DNA of 64,000 bases, taken from contig JAFUTH010000003.1 in the NCBI GenBank assembly GCA_017484285.1, positions 186,001 to 250,000 on the forward strand, written 5' to 3'. Each line of letters begins with the position of its first letter. Positions within the stretch are counted from its first letter, which is position 1. Positions 51,318-59,572 of the stretch are shown piece by piece. Below the pieces are notes generated by a model. It was not told where the DNA came from, did no database searches, and saw nothing but the letters and a program-made list of their open reading frames with translations. This DNA is from Treponema sp. Lineage in GTDB: Bacteria > Spirochaetota > Spirochaetia > Treponematales > Treponemataceae. A program made the translations under genes and the position numbers.

Positions 51318-52769
51318 TTATTTTTTTTCCTTCGTTCTAATAAATTTTATTTTTCTAAGAATCATGTACAATTCTTCCTCTTTCAATAGTAAAAGACACA
51401 AAAAATAAACTAATACACCAGATATAATTCCTAATATTAGACATATAAAACTATTTTTGCAAAACAAACAAAGAATATATAACAATATTGCCATTACAAT
51501 AGTTGATACAATTGCTTTCCAAATACAGACAATTTGTTTGAATGCACCAAAACCATACAAACGCCCAATCATAAAAGCATTCATGTAAAAATATATAAAA
51601 GCTGTTAAGGCTTTTCCCATAACAACAGCTCTTAAACTTATTGGAAATGTAATTGCCATAGTTATAAAAATTAATGGAATTTTCGCAAAATCAATTTTTA
51701 AAAAAATATCTGAACGACCGATTGCATTAAGAAGATTCAAATTTAAGGAACTGAGTGGTATAAACATGTAACTTAATGCAAGCCAAAAAAGCAAATTAGC
51801 AGAAAAGAGCCATTTCTCTCCAAGAAGAACAACAATTATTGGCTTAGCAAGCATTGAAAGCCCAACCATTGCAGGAAACACAAGTATAGCCGTAAGTTTG
51901 ATAAGTTTCGTAAAGGTCTTAATAAGCTCCGTACTATTATCTTGAAGAGATGCCATCATTGGAAAAGTAGAATTATTAAGTACAGAATTCAATGTTCCTG
52001 ATGTAAGATCTGGAAATTGTTGAGCTCTTGTATAATAACCAAGGCTTTCTGGACTATAAATCTTTCCAATTACTAAATTATTAATATTTGTAATTGTAGT
52101 TCCTAATAAACCAGAAACAAGAAGTTTAGAACCAAAACTAAATAACCTTTTAAAGCATGAAAATGAGAATAAAGTATGCGGAATCCATTTTCCAATAATC
52201 CAAAAACAAACTGCCGAGACGAAACTTCGAGCCAAAGACTGAACAACCAGAGCCCATGCACCAAAGCCCTTATAGGCAGCTAAAACAGCCACTAGACCTG
52301 AAATAAATGCTGCAATAGCATTTATTATTGCAATACTTCTAAAATCGACTTTTATTTGAAACTGTGCATTTTGTACAACTGTAAATGAGTTTAAAATAAT
52401 TACTAAGAAAAAAACTCTCTGTAAAGTAATTAATTCTGGTGTTTTATAAAATTTTGCAATCGCAGGTGAAGCAAAAAAAAGTATTATATATAAAATACAA
52501 CTAACAACTATATTAAATACTAGAACTGTTGTAAAATCCGCTTCAGTTCTGTCCTTTTTTTGAATAAGTGCTCTAGAAAAACCTGACTCAACAAAAACAT
52601 TGGAAAAAGTCAGGAATATAGTAAGCATTCCGATTGTTCCATAATCATGTGGAGACAACAATCGTGCTAATATAATATTCAGGATAAACGAAATGCCCTG
52701 AACTGCAACTTTTTCAAATGCGTTCCAGAACATTCCTATTTTCGTTTTTTGTTTGATATCTTGTCTCAT
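51318..52769 (-). CDS. Wzx-type polysaccharide flippase (MOP superfamily)
   Basis: Moves undecaprenyl-linked repeat units across the inner membrane. The protein has 483 residues with about fourteen hydrophobic helices and the family pattern of the LPS-biosynthesis/RfbX group: NAFEKVAVQGISFILNIILA, LLSPHDYGTIGMLTIF, FVESGFSRALIQKKD. The central loop LGYYTRAQQFPDLTSGTLNS matches the teichuronic/succinoglycan (TuaB/WzxC) branch. Together with the Wzy-like gene it defines a Wzx/Wzy-dependent pathway. Confidence 0.92.
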   Translation of the reverse strand: MRQDIKQKTKIGMFWNAFEKVAVQGISFILNIILARLLSPHDYGTIGMLTIFLTFSNVFVESGFSRALIQKKDRTEADFTTVLVFNIVVSCILYIILFFASPAIAKFYKTPELITLQRVFFLVIILNSFTVVQNAQFQIKVDFRSIAIINAIAAFISGLVAVLAAYKGFGAWALVVQSLARSFVSAVCFWIIGKWIPHTLFSFSCFKRLFSFGSKLLVSGLLGTTITNINNLVIGKIYSPESLGYYTRAQQFPDLTSGTLNSVLNNSTFPMMASLQDNSTELIKTFTKLIKLTAILVFPAMVGLSMLAKPIIVVLLGEKWLFSANLLFWLALSYMFIPLSSLNLNLLNAIGRSDIFLKIDFAKIPLIFITMAITFPISLRAVVMGKALTAFIYFYMNAFMIGRLYGFGAFKQIVCIWKAIVSTIVMAILLYILCLFCKNSFICLILGIISGVLVYFLCLLLLKEEELYMILRKIKFIRTKEKK

Positions 52770-52774
52770 AATTA

Positions 52775-53653
52775 TTAATTCAAAACATCATTTAACGAAA
52801 CCCATGAGATCTCATTAATCAAAGTTTTTGTTGAACAATTTCTTAAAACTATACCTTGTTTTTTTGAAAATTCACCCAATAATTTATATCCATGAAAAAG
52901 AGTATATTGATCGAAAAAAATGTCTGTCATAGACCAGTTTGAGAGAATTTGTTTATTTCTTTCATTCGTATCATCTTTATCATAAGCATGGATATTATTT
53001 GATTTTACATCTAAAGCATTATTTAGTAGGGAAATAATACTCGTTGAATCACAGCCTAATAAATATATTTCTGTAAATCCCATATATATTGCAACAGTTA
53101 TTGCATACTGTACAACAGTTGAATAACCTGTTATAAAATCATCCAGTTTATATTTTATTTCGGGGATAACTGCATTACTTTCACCTGACAATAAATAATG
53201 CACATCCAAAATCTTATCGATTTTATTCTCTTTTATGAATGAATATGCAACATCTGGAACAAAACATATAGCTCCTGTTCCAGCCATTTTATAGTAATCG
53301 TTAATTAATTCTTCATGATTATATTTTTGATCGTCCCTTAACTCAAAAAAAGAATAGTCCATCCATAAATGATAATTAGGTTTCGCAAGTTCAAAGTTTT
53401 GAACACGTGCAAAACAATTAACAGAAAACACATACTCATCTTTAAGTTTACCTAAATTAACATCCCTTAAAGAAGGCCCATTTCCAAGAATAAAGCAACG
53501 CTTGCCTTTATGCATTTTATAAAATTGTTTATTCCGTTTTATATTATTATAAAGGTCACGATTTCTTCTTTTTAACAAAAAAATATAATATTTTTTCCCT
53601 AATGCTTGATAAATTTTTCTTCCTAACAATATTTTTGCAAGTTTCTTAATCAT
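52775..53653 (-). CDS. DUF115/GT42-like protein, candidate CMP-sugar glycosyltransferase
   Basis: The protein has 292 residues from the ATG at 53651-53653, which overlaps the stop of the HAD gene (ATGA). The Rossmann-like core begins GKRCFILGNGPSLRDVNL (near 52-67) with VFSVNCFARVQNFELAKPNY next, then FITGYSTVVQYAITVAIYMG and IYLLGCDSTSI. The GNGPS motif and layout are shared by DUF115/MAF proteins, which glycosylate flagellins with nonulosonic acids, and by GT42 sialyltransferases. With a cytidylyltransferase gene three genes upstream, a CMP-sugar transferase is the best guess. Not proven. Confidence 0.65.
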   Translation of the reverse strand: MIKKLAKILLGRKIYQALGKKYYIFLLKRRNRDLYNNIKRNKQFYKMHKGKRCFILGNGPSLRDVNLGKLKDEYVFSVNCFARVQNFELAKPNYHLWMDYSFFELRDDQKYNHEELINDYYKMAGTGAICFVPDVAYSFIKENKIDKILDVHYLLSGESNAVIPEIKYKLDDFITGYSTVVQYAITVAIYMGFTEIYLLGCDSTSIISLLNNALDVKSNNIHAYDKDDTNERNKQILSNWSMTDIFFDQYTLFHGYKLLGEFSKKQGIVLRNCSTKTLINEISWVSLNDVLN

Positions 53654-54276
53654 AAAATGACCTCTAAAATATCCTTTGGAAACATAATAACAGAAGAACA
53701 ACTATCCCTACTTATTTTTCCATATCCATAAGCAGCACCAATAAACTCGTATTTCATGTTCATAGCAGACTCTAGATCTCCTATAGTATCACCGACCATA
53801 AAATAATTCGAATTATTCGGATATACTTCCCTTATAAACTCAAGCATATCTGTTTTTGTTTTTTTTCCATTCGCCAAAGCAGTGTGAACTATTTCAAAAA
53901 CATCCGACATATCATTTAAAGTTAATAAGCGTTCCACTTGTTCTTGAGTTTTCATTGTTGCAATACATAAATGGCATTTTTCAGATCTTAATGTATTTAG
54001 AACTTCTGACATTCCGTCATACAAGACACTTTCAGAAATATATTTTTCCGTATAAATCTGGCGATATTGCTTTGTTGCTGCCTCAGCCTGTTCTTCATTC
54101 ATATTAGAAAAAGTAATAAACGATTTCCTTACAGGTGGTCCAATCCATTTATCTTCATCGACAGGATTTATACTTTCCATTCCGAAATTATGCAAAACTT
54201 CATTAAGAGCTTTTATAATTCCAGATTTAGTATCAAACAATGTACCATCTACATCAAAAACTACAACCTTACTCAT
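53650..54276 (-). CDS. HAD-family phosphatase (phosphoglycolate-phosphatase-like)
   Basis: The protein has 208 residues from the ATG at 54274-54276: motif I VVVFDVDGTLFDTKSG with nucleophile Asp near residue 7, motif II in CIATMKTQEQ, motif III Lys in ANGKKTKTDML and motif IV VGDTIGDLESAMN. The alpha-helical cap (20-85) is of the PGP/beta-PGM type. In this operon it may remove phosphate from a sugar-acid precursor, as phosphatases do in KDO, KDN and sialic acid routes. Overlaps the aldolase gene by 8 bases and the next gene by 4. Confidence 0.85.
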   Translation of the reverse strand: MSKVVVFDVDGTLFDTKSGIIKALNEVLHNFGMESINPVDEDKWIGPPVRKSFITFSNMNEEQAEAATKQYRQIYTEKYISESVLYDGMSEVLNTLRSEKCHLCIATMKTQEQVERLLTLNDMSDVFEIVHTALANGKKTKTDMLEFIREVYPNNSNYFMVGDTIGDLESAMNMKYEFIGAAYGYGKISRDSCSSVIMFPKDILEVIL

Positions 54277-55843
54277 AAAAAACGGGTTTTGTAAGAAATT
54301 CAATTTCTACCTGTTTTGAATATTCTTTTAAAACCATTCCCATACCTTTATTCATAGCATCAAGCAATGAAGCTTTTGTAAAAAGTGCCATAGATTTTTC
54401 CGCATAATTCTCACTATTTATATGCGAATATCCGTCAAATCCAGCTAAAACAATTTTTTTAACACCATAGGTCATAAGAAACTTAATAGCCATAAGCCCA
54501 GCATTATCACGAACTGCTTCAACATCATTCAAAAGATCTCGATATTTTATCTGTAAATACACATCATCAGACAGAATATTAGCTGTAATTATGCAACGAT
54601 TATGCTTTTCCTTCGGGTATTCACGGAAACGGCGCATATTGCTTATAAATGAAAAATCAGTCTCGAAATATGGATAATCATAATTTACACTAACAGAAAT
54701 CGTATTTTCATTTTTTGAATAATCAACTATTTTTTCTTTATCGTTTTCAGCACTTTTCCCAGGAGCTATAAGCAATACTATTTTTTCCTTCAATAATTGC
54801 TTTAATTCAGTTTTATGAGTTGCCAACTCTTTTCCTGTCGCCATAAACGAAGTATACAAATCTTCTATATATTTCTTATCAAATTCATATTTCTTTTTCT
54901 CATCCATACGCAAAAAAATCTCATTCATGCTTTCAACTGTGAGAGTTTTTTTATCATCAAGATAAAATGCATAATTTGGATGAGCAGAATGCAATGCCGA
55001 AATATAATTAGGAAGAGAATATCCCCATCTTTTTTGCTGATAAAATCCTTCTAATACATCATCAATAATGCTCAAAAGAGGTTTGATATCATATTCTGTT
55101 TCTCGACATTCATTCAAATACTCAGTAAAGAGCTCTGTATTTAAATTTCCAGCGCCTCTTCCCATTCCATAAACTGATGAATCAATAATCAAACTACGGG
55201 TTGTCTGTAATTCTACAAGTCGCTGAGCATTTGAATATGCAAGTTGCATATTATTATGAGAGTGAAAGCCAATCTGTATGTTTTCATTAAGGTTATGCTC
55301 AACCATATAAAATAATCTGGTCAAATCTTTGCGTTTCATTTCACCAAAGCTATCTACAATATAGAAAGCATAAGGGTTGATTTCATTTGCCTTAGAAATC
55401 AAATCAAGAAACTCATTATCTGAATAACAAAGGGAAACCATTGGTTGAATAAAAACCTTATACCCTTTTTCTGCAATAATTCTGCAAGCCGCTAAAGAGT
55501 CTTTCATATCTTTCTTATGAAACGCAAGTCGTATTCCGCCAATAACAGTATCCTTACACTCTGGCAACTTTGAAAAATCATACTCCCCATAATTAACCAT
55601 AACTACAAGAAGTTTTTTTTTGTAGTTATTTGGTATAAATGATTGCAACTGTGATAAATCGGTGAACTTACTTATATCTGCATCATAAGAAATTTTATTG
55701 GTCAAAAAGCCACATTCAATAATATCTGTTCCAGCATCAACAAGGCTTTTTAGAATCTTTTGTATATTTTTTTGTCCGAACTGCCAACCATTGCAATAAC
55801 CACCATCACGCAATGTACAGTCTAGAACTTTTATATTGTTCAT
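54269..55843 (-). CDS. DRE-TIM pyruvate-aldolase-like protein fused to a DUF115-like domain
   Basis: The protein has 524 residues. Part 1 (about 1-310) is a DRE-TIM metallolyase: KVLDCTLRDGGYCNGWQFG with the metal-binding and catalytic Arg-Asp near 12-13, DIIECGFLTNK, FYIVDSFGEMKRKDLTRLFY, and the metal His pair in IGFHSHNNMQLA (near 195). It is closest to 4-hydroxy-2-oxovalerate aldolase, which splits or forms 2-oxo-4-hydroxy acids from pyruvate and an aldehyde. Part 2 (about 345-524) has VLLIAPGKSAEND, VSVNYDYPY, FSFISNMRRFREY and IVLAGFDGYS, which read as a DUF115-type Rossmann domain. Overlaps the cytidylyltransferase gene by 4 bases. Confidence 0.75.
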   Translation of the reverse strand: MNNIKVLDCTLRDGGYCNGWQFGQKNIQKILKSLVDAGTDIIECGFLTNKISYDADISKFTDLSQLQSFIPNNYKKKLLVVMVNYGEYDFSKLPECKDTVIGGIRLAFHKKDMKDSLAACRIIAEKGYKVFIQPMVSLCYSDNEFLDLISKANEINPYAFYIVDSFGEMKRKDLTRLFYMVEHNLNENIQIGFHSHNNMQLAYSNAQRLVELQTTRSLIIDSSVYGMGRGAGNLNTELFTEYLNECRETEYDIKPLLSIIDDVLEGFYQQKRWGYSLPNYISALHSAHPNYAFYLDDKKTLTVESMNEIFLRMDEKKKYEFDKKYIEDLYTSFMATGKELATHKTELKQLLKEKIVLLIAPGKSAENDKEKIVDYSKNENTISVSVNYDYPYFETDFSFISNMRRFREYPKEKHNRCIITANILSDDVYLQIKYRDLLNDVEAVRDNAGLMAIKFLMTYGVKKIVLAGFDGYSHINSENYAEKSMALFTKASLLDAMNKGMGMVLKEYSKQVEIEFLTKPVFYE

Positions 55844-56508
55844 TCATATTCCTTTAAAATGTTAAGTTTATAATTATAAACAGCATCCGCAATTAAAAAG
55901 TCTTCTTTTTCATCTATATCAATACTTTCGATTTCTCCAACTTCAACAATAAACGGCTTATCTCCAATTCGTCTATTAAGTTTTGTCATTACTTCATTTC
56001 TATAAATGTAAAACCCACTTGTCTCTTCATAAAGCGCTGGTAAATCCTGAGTTCTTGGAATTGCATTTAATTCGTAATTAAAAGGCTTACCATCCTTCCA
56101 AAGAAAATCCTGCAATTTGTTTGCAGCAAATGAAGAATCAAATTCACCAGTCTCAACAGCCTTTAAACCTTTAGTAATTGATTCAGCAGAAATAAATGGA
56201 GCTGTAGTATGTGTCATCACATAAATATCAGCAGGAACATCTTTTGCAAAACTCTGCAATACTTCATTCATTTTTGTAGTATCCTGATCTAAAGATTCAG
56301 AACGTTGTAAATATTTTACACCTTCAGGTATAAAGTCTTTTATATTCGGATTACTACAATAAACATATACATCTTGTATTTCTCTTATCTGTAGAAGTGT
56401 AGAAAGAATATACCAACAAAGAGGCTTGCCATTTGTAAAAGGCTTCGTATTCTTCTGTGGTAAACGACGATTATTTAATTTCATAGGAACGACTGCAACT
56501 GTTTTCAT
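55840..56508 (-). CDS. Acylneuraminate-type cytidylyltransferase (CMP-sugar synthetase)
   Basis: Activates a 2-keto sugar acid with CTP, giving a CMP-sugar. The 222-residue protein begins AVVPMKLNNRRLPQKNTKPF, a variant of the ARGGSKG...KN loop of NeuA/KdsB enzymes, with Arg and Lys kept but Gly residues changed. Further blocks are YVYCSNPNIKDFIPEGVKYL, TTKMNEVLQSF and IYVMTHTTAPFISAES (in place of QPTSPL), then IDIDEKEDFLIADAVY at the C-terminus. The atypical loop suggests an unusual substrate. No NeuB, NeuC or KdsA-type gene is visible in the window. Confidence 0.8.
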   Translation of the reverse strand: MKTVAVVPMKLNNRRLPQKNTKPFTNGKPLCWYILSTLLQIREIQDVYVYCSNPNIKDFIPEGVKYLQRSESLDQDTTKMNEVLQSFAKDVPADIYVMTHTTAPFISAESITKGLKAVETGEFDSSFAANKLQDFLWKDGKPFNYELNAIPRTQDLPALYEETSGFYIYRNEVMTKLNRRIGDKPFIVEVGEIESIDIDEKEDFLIADAVYNYKLNILKEYE

Positions 56509-56566
56509 TTTTTATACCCGACAAATCAAAAAAAATTTTATTAGTTAGAAAGCCATATGGCTTTTA

Positions 56567-56902
56567 TTATTTTTCACAAGTTTCAGCTTGATTAGCACAA
56601 ACAAATACTGTTCCTGAAACGGCAGTTAAAATTTTTCCATGCATTCCATTATGATGTGCACACATTGGAACTATATAAAGATGAGTTTTATAATATTCAT
56701 TTTTTGCGGTAGGTCTAGTAATATGAGCACCATGCTCAGCAAAATTACTACAACCTTTCACACAACACAATGGAAAATCGCTATTTCCACCATAATTCTT
56801 CCAATGTTGAATCCAAGAGCCACAATTATCGTCATTAAAACGTGCTGTCCCATTTTCGTTTTTTATACTAACTTCTCTTTTCACAGAATATGCTGTACTC
56901 AT
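56567..56902 (-). CDS. Small Cys/His-rich HNH-like zinc-binding protein
   Basis: The protein has 111 residues. The core FPLCCVKGCSNFAEHGAHI and VPMCAHHNGMHG has the spacing Cys-x4-Cys, His, then Cys-x2-His, like a treble-clef HNH fold with zinc ligands, though the classical catalytic His-Asn-His set is not clear. WIQHWKNYGG precedes it. Such proteins occur singly in mobile and accessory regions; the function is unknown. The gene has its own GGAG ribosome-binding site and lies downstream of two other unknown genes in the same direction. Confidence 0.65.
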   Translation of the reverse strand: MSTAYSVKREVSIKNENGTARFNDDNCGSWIQHWKNYGGNSDFPLCCVKGCSNFAEHGAHITRPTAKNEYYKTHLYIVPMCAHHNGMHGKILTAVSGTVFVCANQAETCEK

Positions 56903-56919
56903 AGAAATACTCCTTTATA

Positions 56920-57483
56920 TTATTTTTGTTGTAGTCTAATCACAAGCATATCAATAAAGCTACTCGGTATATTCATCTGCAGCAAAACAATTACTGATAT
57001 AATTGTAAGAACCATAGAAGCTATTAAACTTTGAAGCACACCAGTCCAAAAGGATTTTGCTTTTTTTAATTCAAAAAGTCGCTTATCTTTCTTAAAATCT
57101 TTTTCTTTTTGCTTTATTTTTACTTCTTTATCTTTTAATACATCTTGTCTTTTATTTGTTTCATCAATTTTTAATTCTAAATTCTTCGTTTTTTCTAATA
57201 AATCTTTACCATATTCTTCTATATATTTTGACATAAATGTATTCATCAACTGCTCAGCAACTTTCTTATGACTTGAAATAATAGTTTCTCCACATTGCTG
57301 AAACTGAAAATCTTGCAATTGATTATCATCAGGATATTCTTTATTTTCAGCATAATACTTCTCTATATAATCAATCTTTGCCTTTTTATACAGAGAATAA
57401 CCAATCATCCCAATTAAATCATTTTCATCATTAACCAGTTGATAATATGCATAATTATGTTTTTGTTTTTCAGTAAGTGGCAT
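56920..57483 (-). CDS. Coiled-coil protein with C-terminal membrane helix, unknown function
   Basis: The protein has 187 residues. An N-terminal block (MPLTEKQKHNYAYYQLVNDE, LIGMIGYSLYKKAKIDYIEK) precedes a long charged coiled coil (about 85-140; KDKEVKIKQKEKDFKKDKRL) and one transmembrane helix (about 150-172; SLIASMVLTIISVIVLLQM) near the C-terminus. The block GMIGYSLYKKAKIDYI recalls a helical domain that I associate with small membrane proteins of accessory loci, but I cannot name the family. It lies 3 bases after a 65-residue gene. Confidence 0.65.
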   Translation of the reverse strand: MPLTEKQKHNYAYYQLVNDENDLIGMIGYSLYKKAKIDYIEKYYAENKEYPDDNQLQDFQFQQCGETIISSHKKVAEQLMNTFMSKYIEEYGKDLLEKTKNLELKIDETNKRQDVLKDKEVKIKQKEKDFKKDKRLFELKKAKSFWTGVLQSLIASMVLTIISVIVLLQMNIPSSFIDMLVIRLQQK

Positions 57484-57486
57484 ATA

Positions 57487-57684
57487 TTATTTTATTTTGT
57501 TTACATGAGAATATATTTTATTAATCTCTGCACCAGTAATTAGATATTGAGATTGTTTTGCTATATCAACAATTTCATCTCTAGACATTCTCATTATTAC
57601 AGAATTTGCTCTTTGGATAAGCGATGAAGAAACATCAATTTTTCTATTTGAAGAAGAACTAATTCTTACTTTTACTTTTCTCAT
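57487..57684 (-). CDS. Small basic protein of unknown function
   Basis: The protein has 65 residues, rich in Lys, Arg and Ser (MRKVKVRISSSSNRKIDVSS), then helical (LIQRANSVIMRMSRDEIVDI). The start resembles strand-first antitoxin or DNA-binding folds, but no family is recognised. It sits 3 bases after the stop of fdtB and 3 bases before the coiled-coil gene, so it is part of the same transcript. Confidence 0.55.
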   Translation of the reverse strand: MRKVKVRISSSSNRKIDVSSSLIQRANSVIMRMSRDEIVDIAKQSQYLITGAEINKIYSHVNKIK

Positions 57685-57687
57685 ATA

Positions 57688-58788
57688 TTAAAACCCATTC
57701 ACACAGTCAATAACATGCTGTACTTGTTCATCTGTTAAGCATGGACTCATTGGAATGCTTAGTTCCTGTGCATGAATCTTTTCTGTAACAGGCAGACTCT
57801 TTCCGTTCCACTCCTTATAGCATTCCTGCTTGTGAGGAGGAATTGGATAATGAATATTTGTACCAATACCTTTTGATTCAAGATACTTCTGAAGTTCATC
57901 ACGGTCTTCACAAAGTACTGTAAAAATATGGAACACATGAGCATTCCAATCAGCAACCTTCGGCAGCGTGATTTTGGGATTCTTAATGCCTTCGCTGTAG
58001 CGACGAGCAACTGCCTTACGCAGAGCCACATCTTCATCAAGATGCTTGAGTTTTACATCAAGGATCGCCGCCTGAATCTCGTCCAAACGGCTATTACGCC
58101 CACAGTACTGGAATACATATTTTTTAGCACTGCCGTAATTCGCAAGGCTTCTGATTGCTTTTGCAAGTGCCTCGTCATTCGTGGTAACAGCCCCGGCATC
58201 GCCGAGCGCACCGAGGTTCTTTCCTGGATAGAAACTGTGCCCTGCCGCATCGCCGAGTGCACCTGTTTTTACACCGCCGAACATACAGCCGTGCGCCTGA
58301 GCGTTGTCTTCAATCAGCTTTAGGTTGTACTTCTTACACAGCTCACCAATTTTTTCCGTATACGCGCACCGTCCGTACAAATGCACAATCGTAATCGCCT
58401 TTGTTTTGGGCGTAATCCGAGCTTCAATCAGGCGGTCGTCAATCTGCAAGGTGTCGATGCTCGGCTCTACAAGAACAGGAACAAGTCCGTTTTCCGTAAT
58501 CGCAAGGATTGTCGCAATGTAGGTGTTCGCAGGAACAATAACCTCGTCGCCCGGCTTCATTACGCCAAGTTCAATATACGCGCGGAAAATCCACACGAGC
58601 GCATCCAAGCCGTTCGCACAGCCCACGCAGTATTTTGTGCCGATATAGCGGGCATAGTCTGCCTCGAACCGCTCGTTTTCCTTGCCCTGTAAATACCAGC
58701 CCGAATCAATTACGCGCAGGGCTGCCTCATGGATTTCGTCCGCATATTTTGCGGTCACGTCTTTTAAAGAGAGAAATGGTACTGTCAT
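57688..58788 (-). CDS. fdtB: DegT/DnrJ/EryC1/StrS aminotransferase (FdtB/QdtB-type)
   Basis: PLP-dependent aminotransferase that puts an amino group on C3 of dTDP-3-keto-6-deoxyhexose. The 366-residue protein starts [17 protein letters not shown] and has [20 protein letters not shown], the Asp of [10 protein letters not shown] that holds the PLP ring, and the lysine in [19 protein letters not shown] that forms the Schiff base. FdtA- and FdtC-like genes lie upstream in the same operon, which identifies the pathway as dTDP-Fuc3NAc or dTDP-Qui3NAc. Confidence 0.88.
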   Translation of the reverse strand: MTVPFLSLKDVTAKYADEIHEAALRVIDSGWYLQGKENERFEADYARYIGTKYCVGCANGLDALVWIFRAYIELGVMKPGDEVIVPANTYIATILAITENGLVPVLVEPSIDTLQIDDRLIEARITPKTKAITIVHLYGRCAYTEKIGELCKKYNLKLIEDNAQAHGCMFGGVKTGALGDAAGHSFYPGKNLGALGDAGAVTTNDEALAKAIRSLANYGSAKKYVFQYCGRNSRLDEIQAAILDVKLKHLDEDVALRKAVARRYSEGIKNPKITLPKVADWNAHVFHIFTVLCEDRDELQKYLESKGIGTNIHYPIPPHKQECYKEWNGKSLPVTEKIHAQELSIPMSPCLTDEQVQHVIDCVNGF

Positions 58789-58813
58789 TTTGGTTTTACC
58801 TTGTTGTTAAAAT

Positions 58814-59374
58814 CTATTCCGTAAGCGGATAATACAAGAACCTGCACCCCTCGTCATAATCCGGGGCTGCATATTCAAAGAACTGCTTTTCGTTTGTGTT
58901 TGTAATTTCTTTAAATTGCAACGTATCTTTGTAATACTTTATGAGCTTTGGAGTATCAATTGCAAAGACAAATAATGCTTTGCAGGCTACTTTTTCCGAA
59001 ACATCCTTTACGATGGGGAGAATGTAGTCCCAGAAAATATATTCACCTGTATGAACAGACGAATCCCCTAAAGGATTCTTAAATCTTTCATCAACCGCAA
59101 AATGTGTAAGTTCAATGGCAGGAATTAAGAAAGAATCTCCAATATTATTATAAGGCAAAGTTGCAGCTTTTAATCCAAACCATGCCGCAATCTGCCCAGT
59201 CGAAGAATATCTTACCAGATATATTTTATTTACTTTCGATACCTGATGTTTTACGGCAATCTTCTTTAAATAATTTGTAAGTTGTGCTTCATCATGCTGA
59301 ACCCTGAAAGTTTTCAGTTCATAAGAGTTTATAGTATCTGTAAGCTGTTCAACATAAAAATCAAACTCTCGCAT
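58814..59374 (-). CDS. GNAT-fold acetyltransferase
   Basis: The protein has 186 residues from the ATG at 59372-59374 (a TTG at 59410 would extend it into the upstream gene). GNAT features: IYLVRYSSTGQIAAWFGLKA strands, IPAIELTHFAVDERFKN, the acetyl-CoA loop region near GDSSVHTGEYIFWDYI, and FVFAIDTPKLIKYYKDTLQF, a typical motif B. Layout (small upstream gene overlapping the GNAT start) resembles GNAT toxin-antitoxin modules; a sugar N-acetyltransferase role is the alternative in this locus. Confidence 0.68.
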   Translation of the reverse strand: MREFDFYVEQLTDTINSYELKTFRVQHDEAQLTNYLKKIAVKHQVSKVNKIYLVRYSSTGQIAAWFGLKAATLPYNNIGDSFLIPAIELTHFAVDERFKNPLGDSSVHTGEYIFWDYILPIVKDVSEKVACKALFVFAIDTPKLIKYYKDTLQFKEITNTNEKQFFEYAAPDYDEGCRFLYYPLTE

Positions 59375-59534
59375 TATTTTCAAACAGTCCGTTTCTAACA
59401 GCTTCTTCAAATGCCCTCATGCGCTTCTCAAGGTTCGGATCTGGCTTAGGAGTTTTTGCACGCATAATCTGCATTATAGCTTTCTTTCCTTCTGGACCGC
59501 GAAAAACAATTCCAACTACATTCTGCTTATGCAT
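59361..59534 (-). CDS. Small protein overlapping the GNAT gene (possible antitoxin)
   Basis: The protein has 57 residues, with AAGGAG 8 bases before the ATG at 59532-59534. It reads MHKQNVVGIVFRGPEGKKAI, then a basic/Pro stretch RAKTPKPDPNLEKRM and a helix RAFEEAVRNGLFENN. The stop lies inside the first codons of the GNAT gene, a 14-base overlap. The good ribosome-binding site and the coupling support a real gene; the antitoxin function is a guess from layout. Confidence 0.55.
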   Translation of the reverse strand: MHKQNVVGIVFRGPEGKKAIMQIMRAKTPKPDPNLEKRMRAFEEAVRNGLFENNARV

Positions 59535-59572
59535 ACGCTATCTCCTTACAATAGAAATATACTATACAAATA

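Noticed and set aside
59375..59410. TTG start of the GNAT gene
   Set aside because: It would overlap the small upstream gene by 50 bases and has no ribosome-binding site; the ATG at 59372-59374 begins right at the fold.
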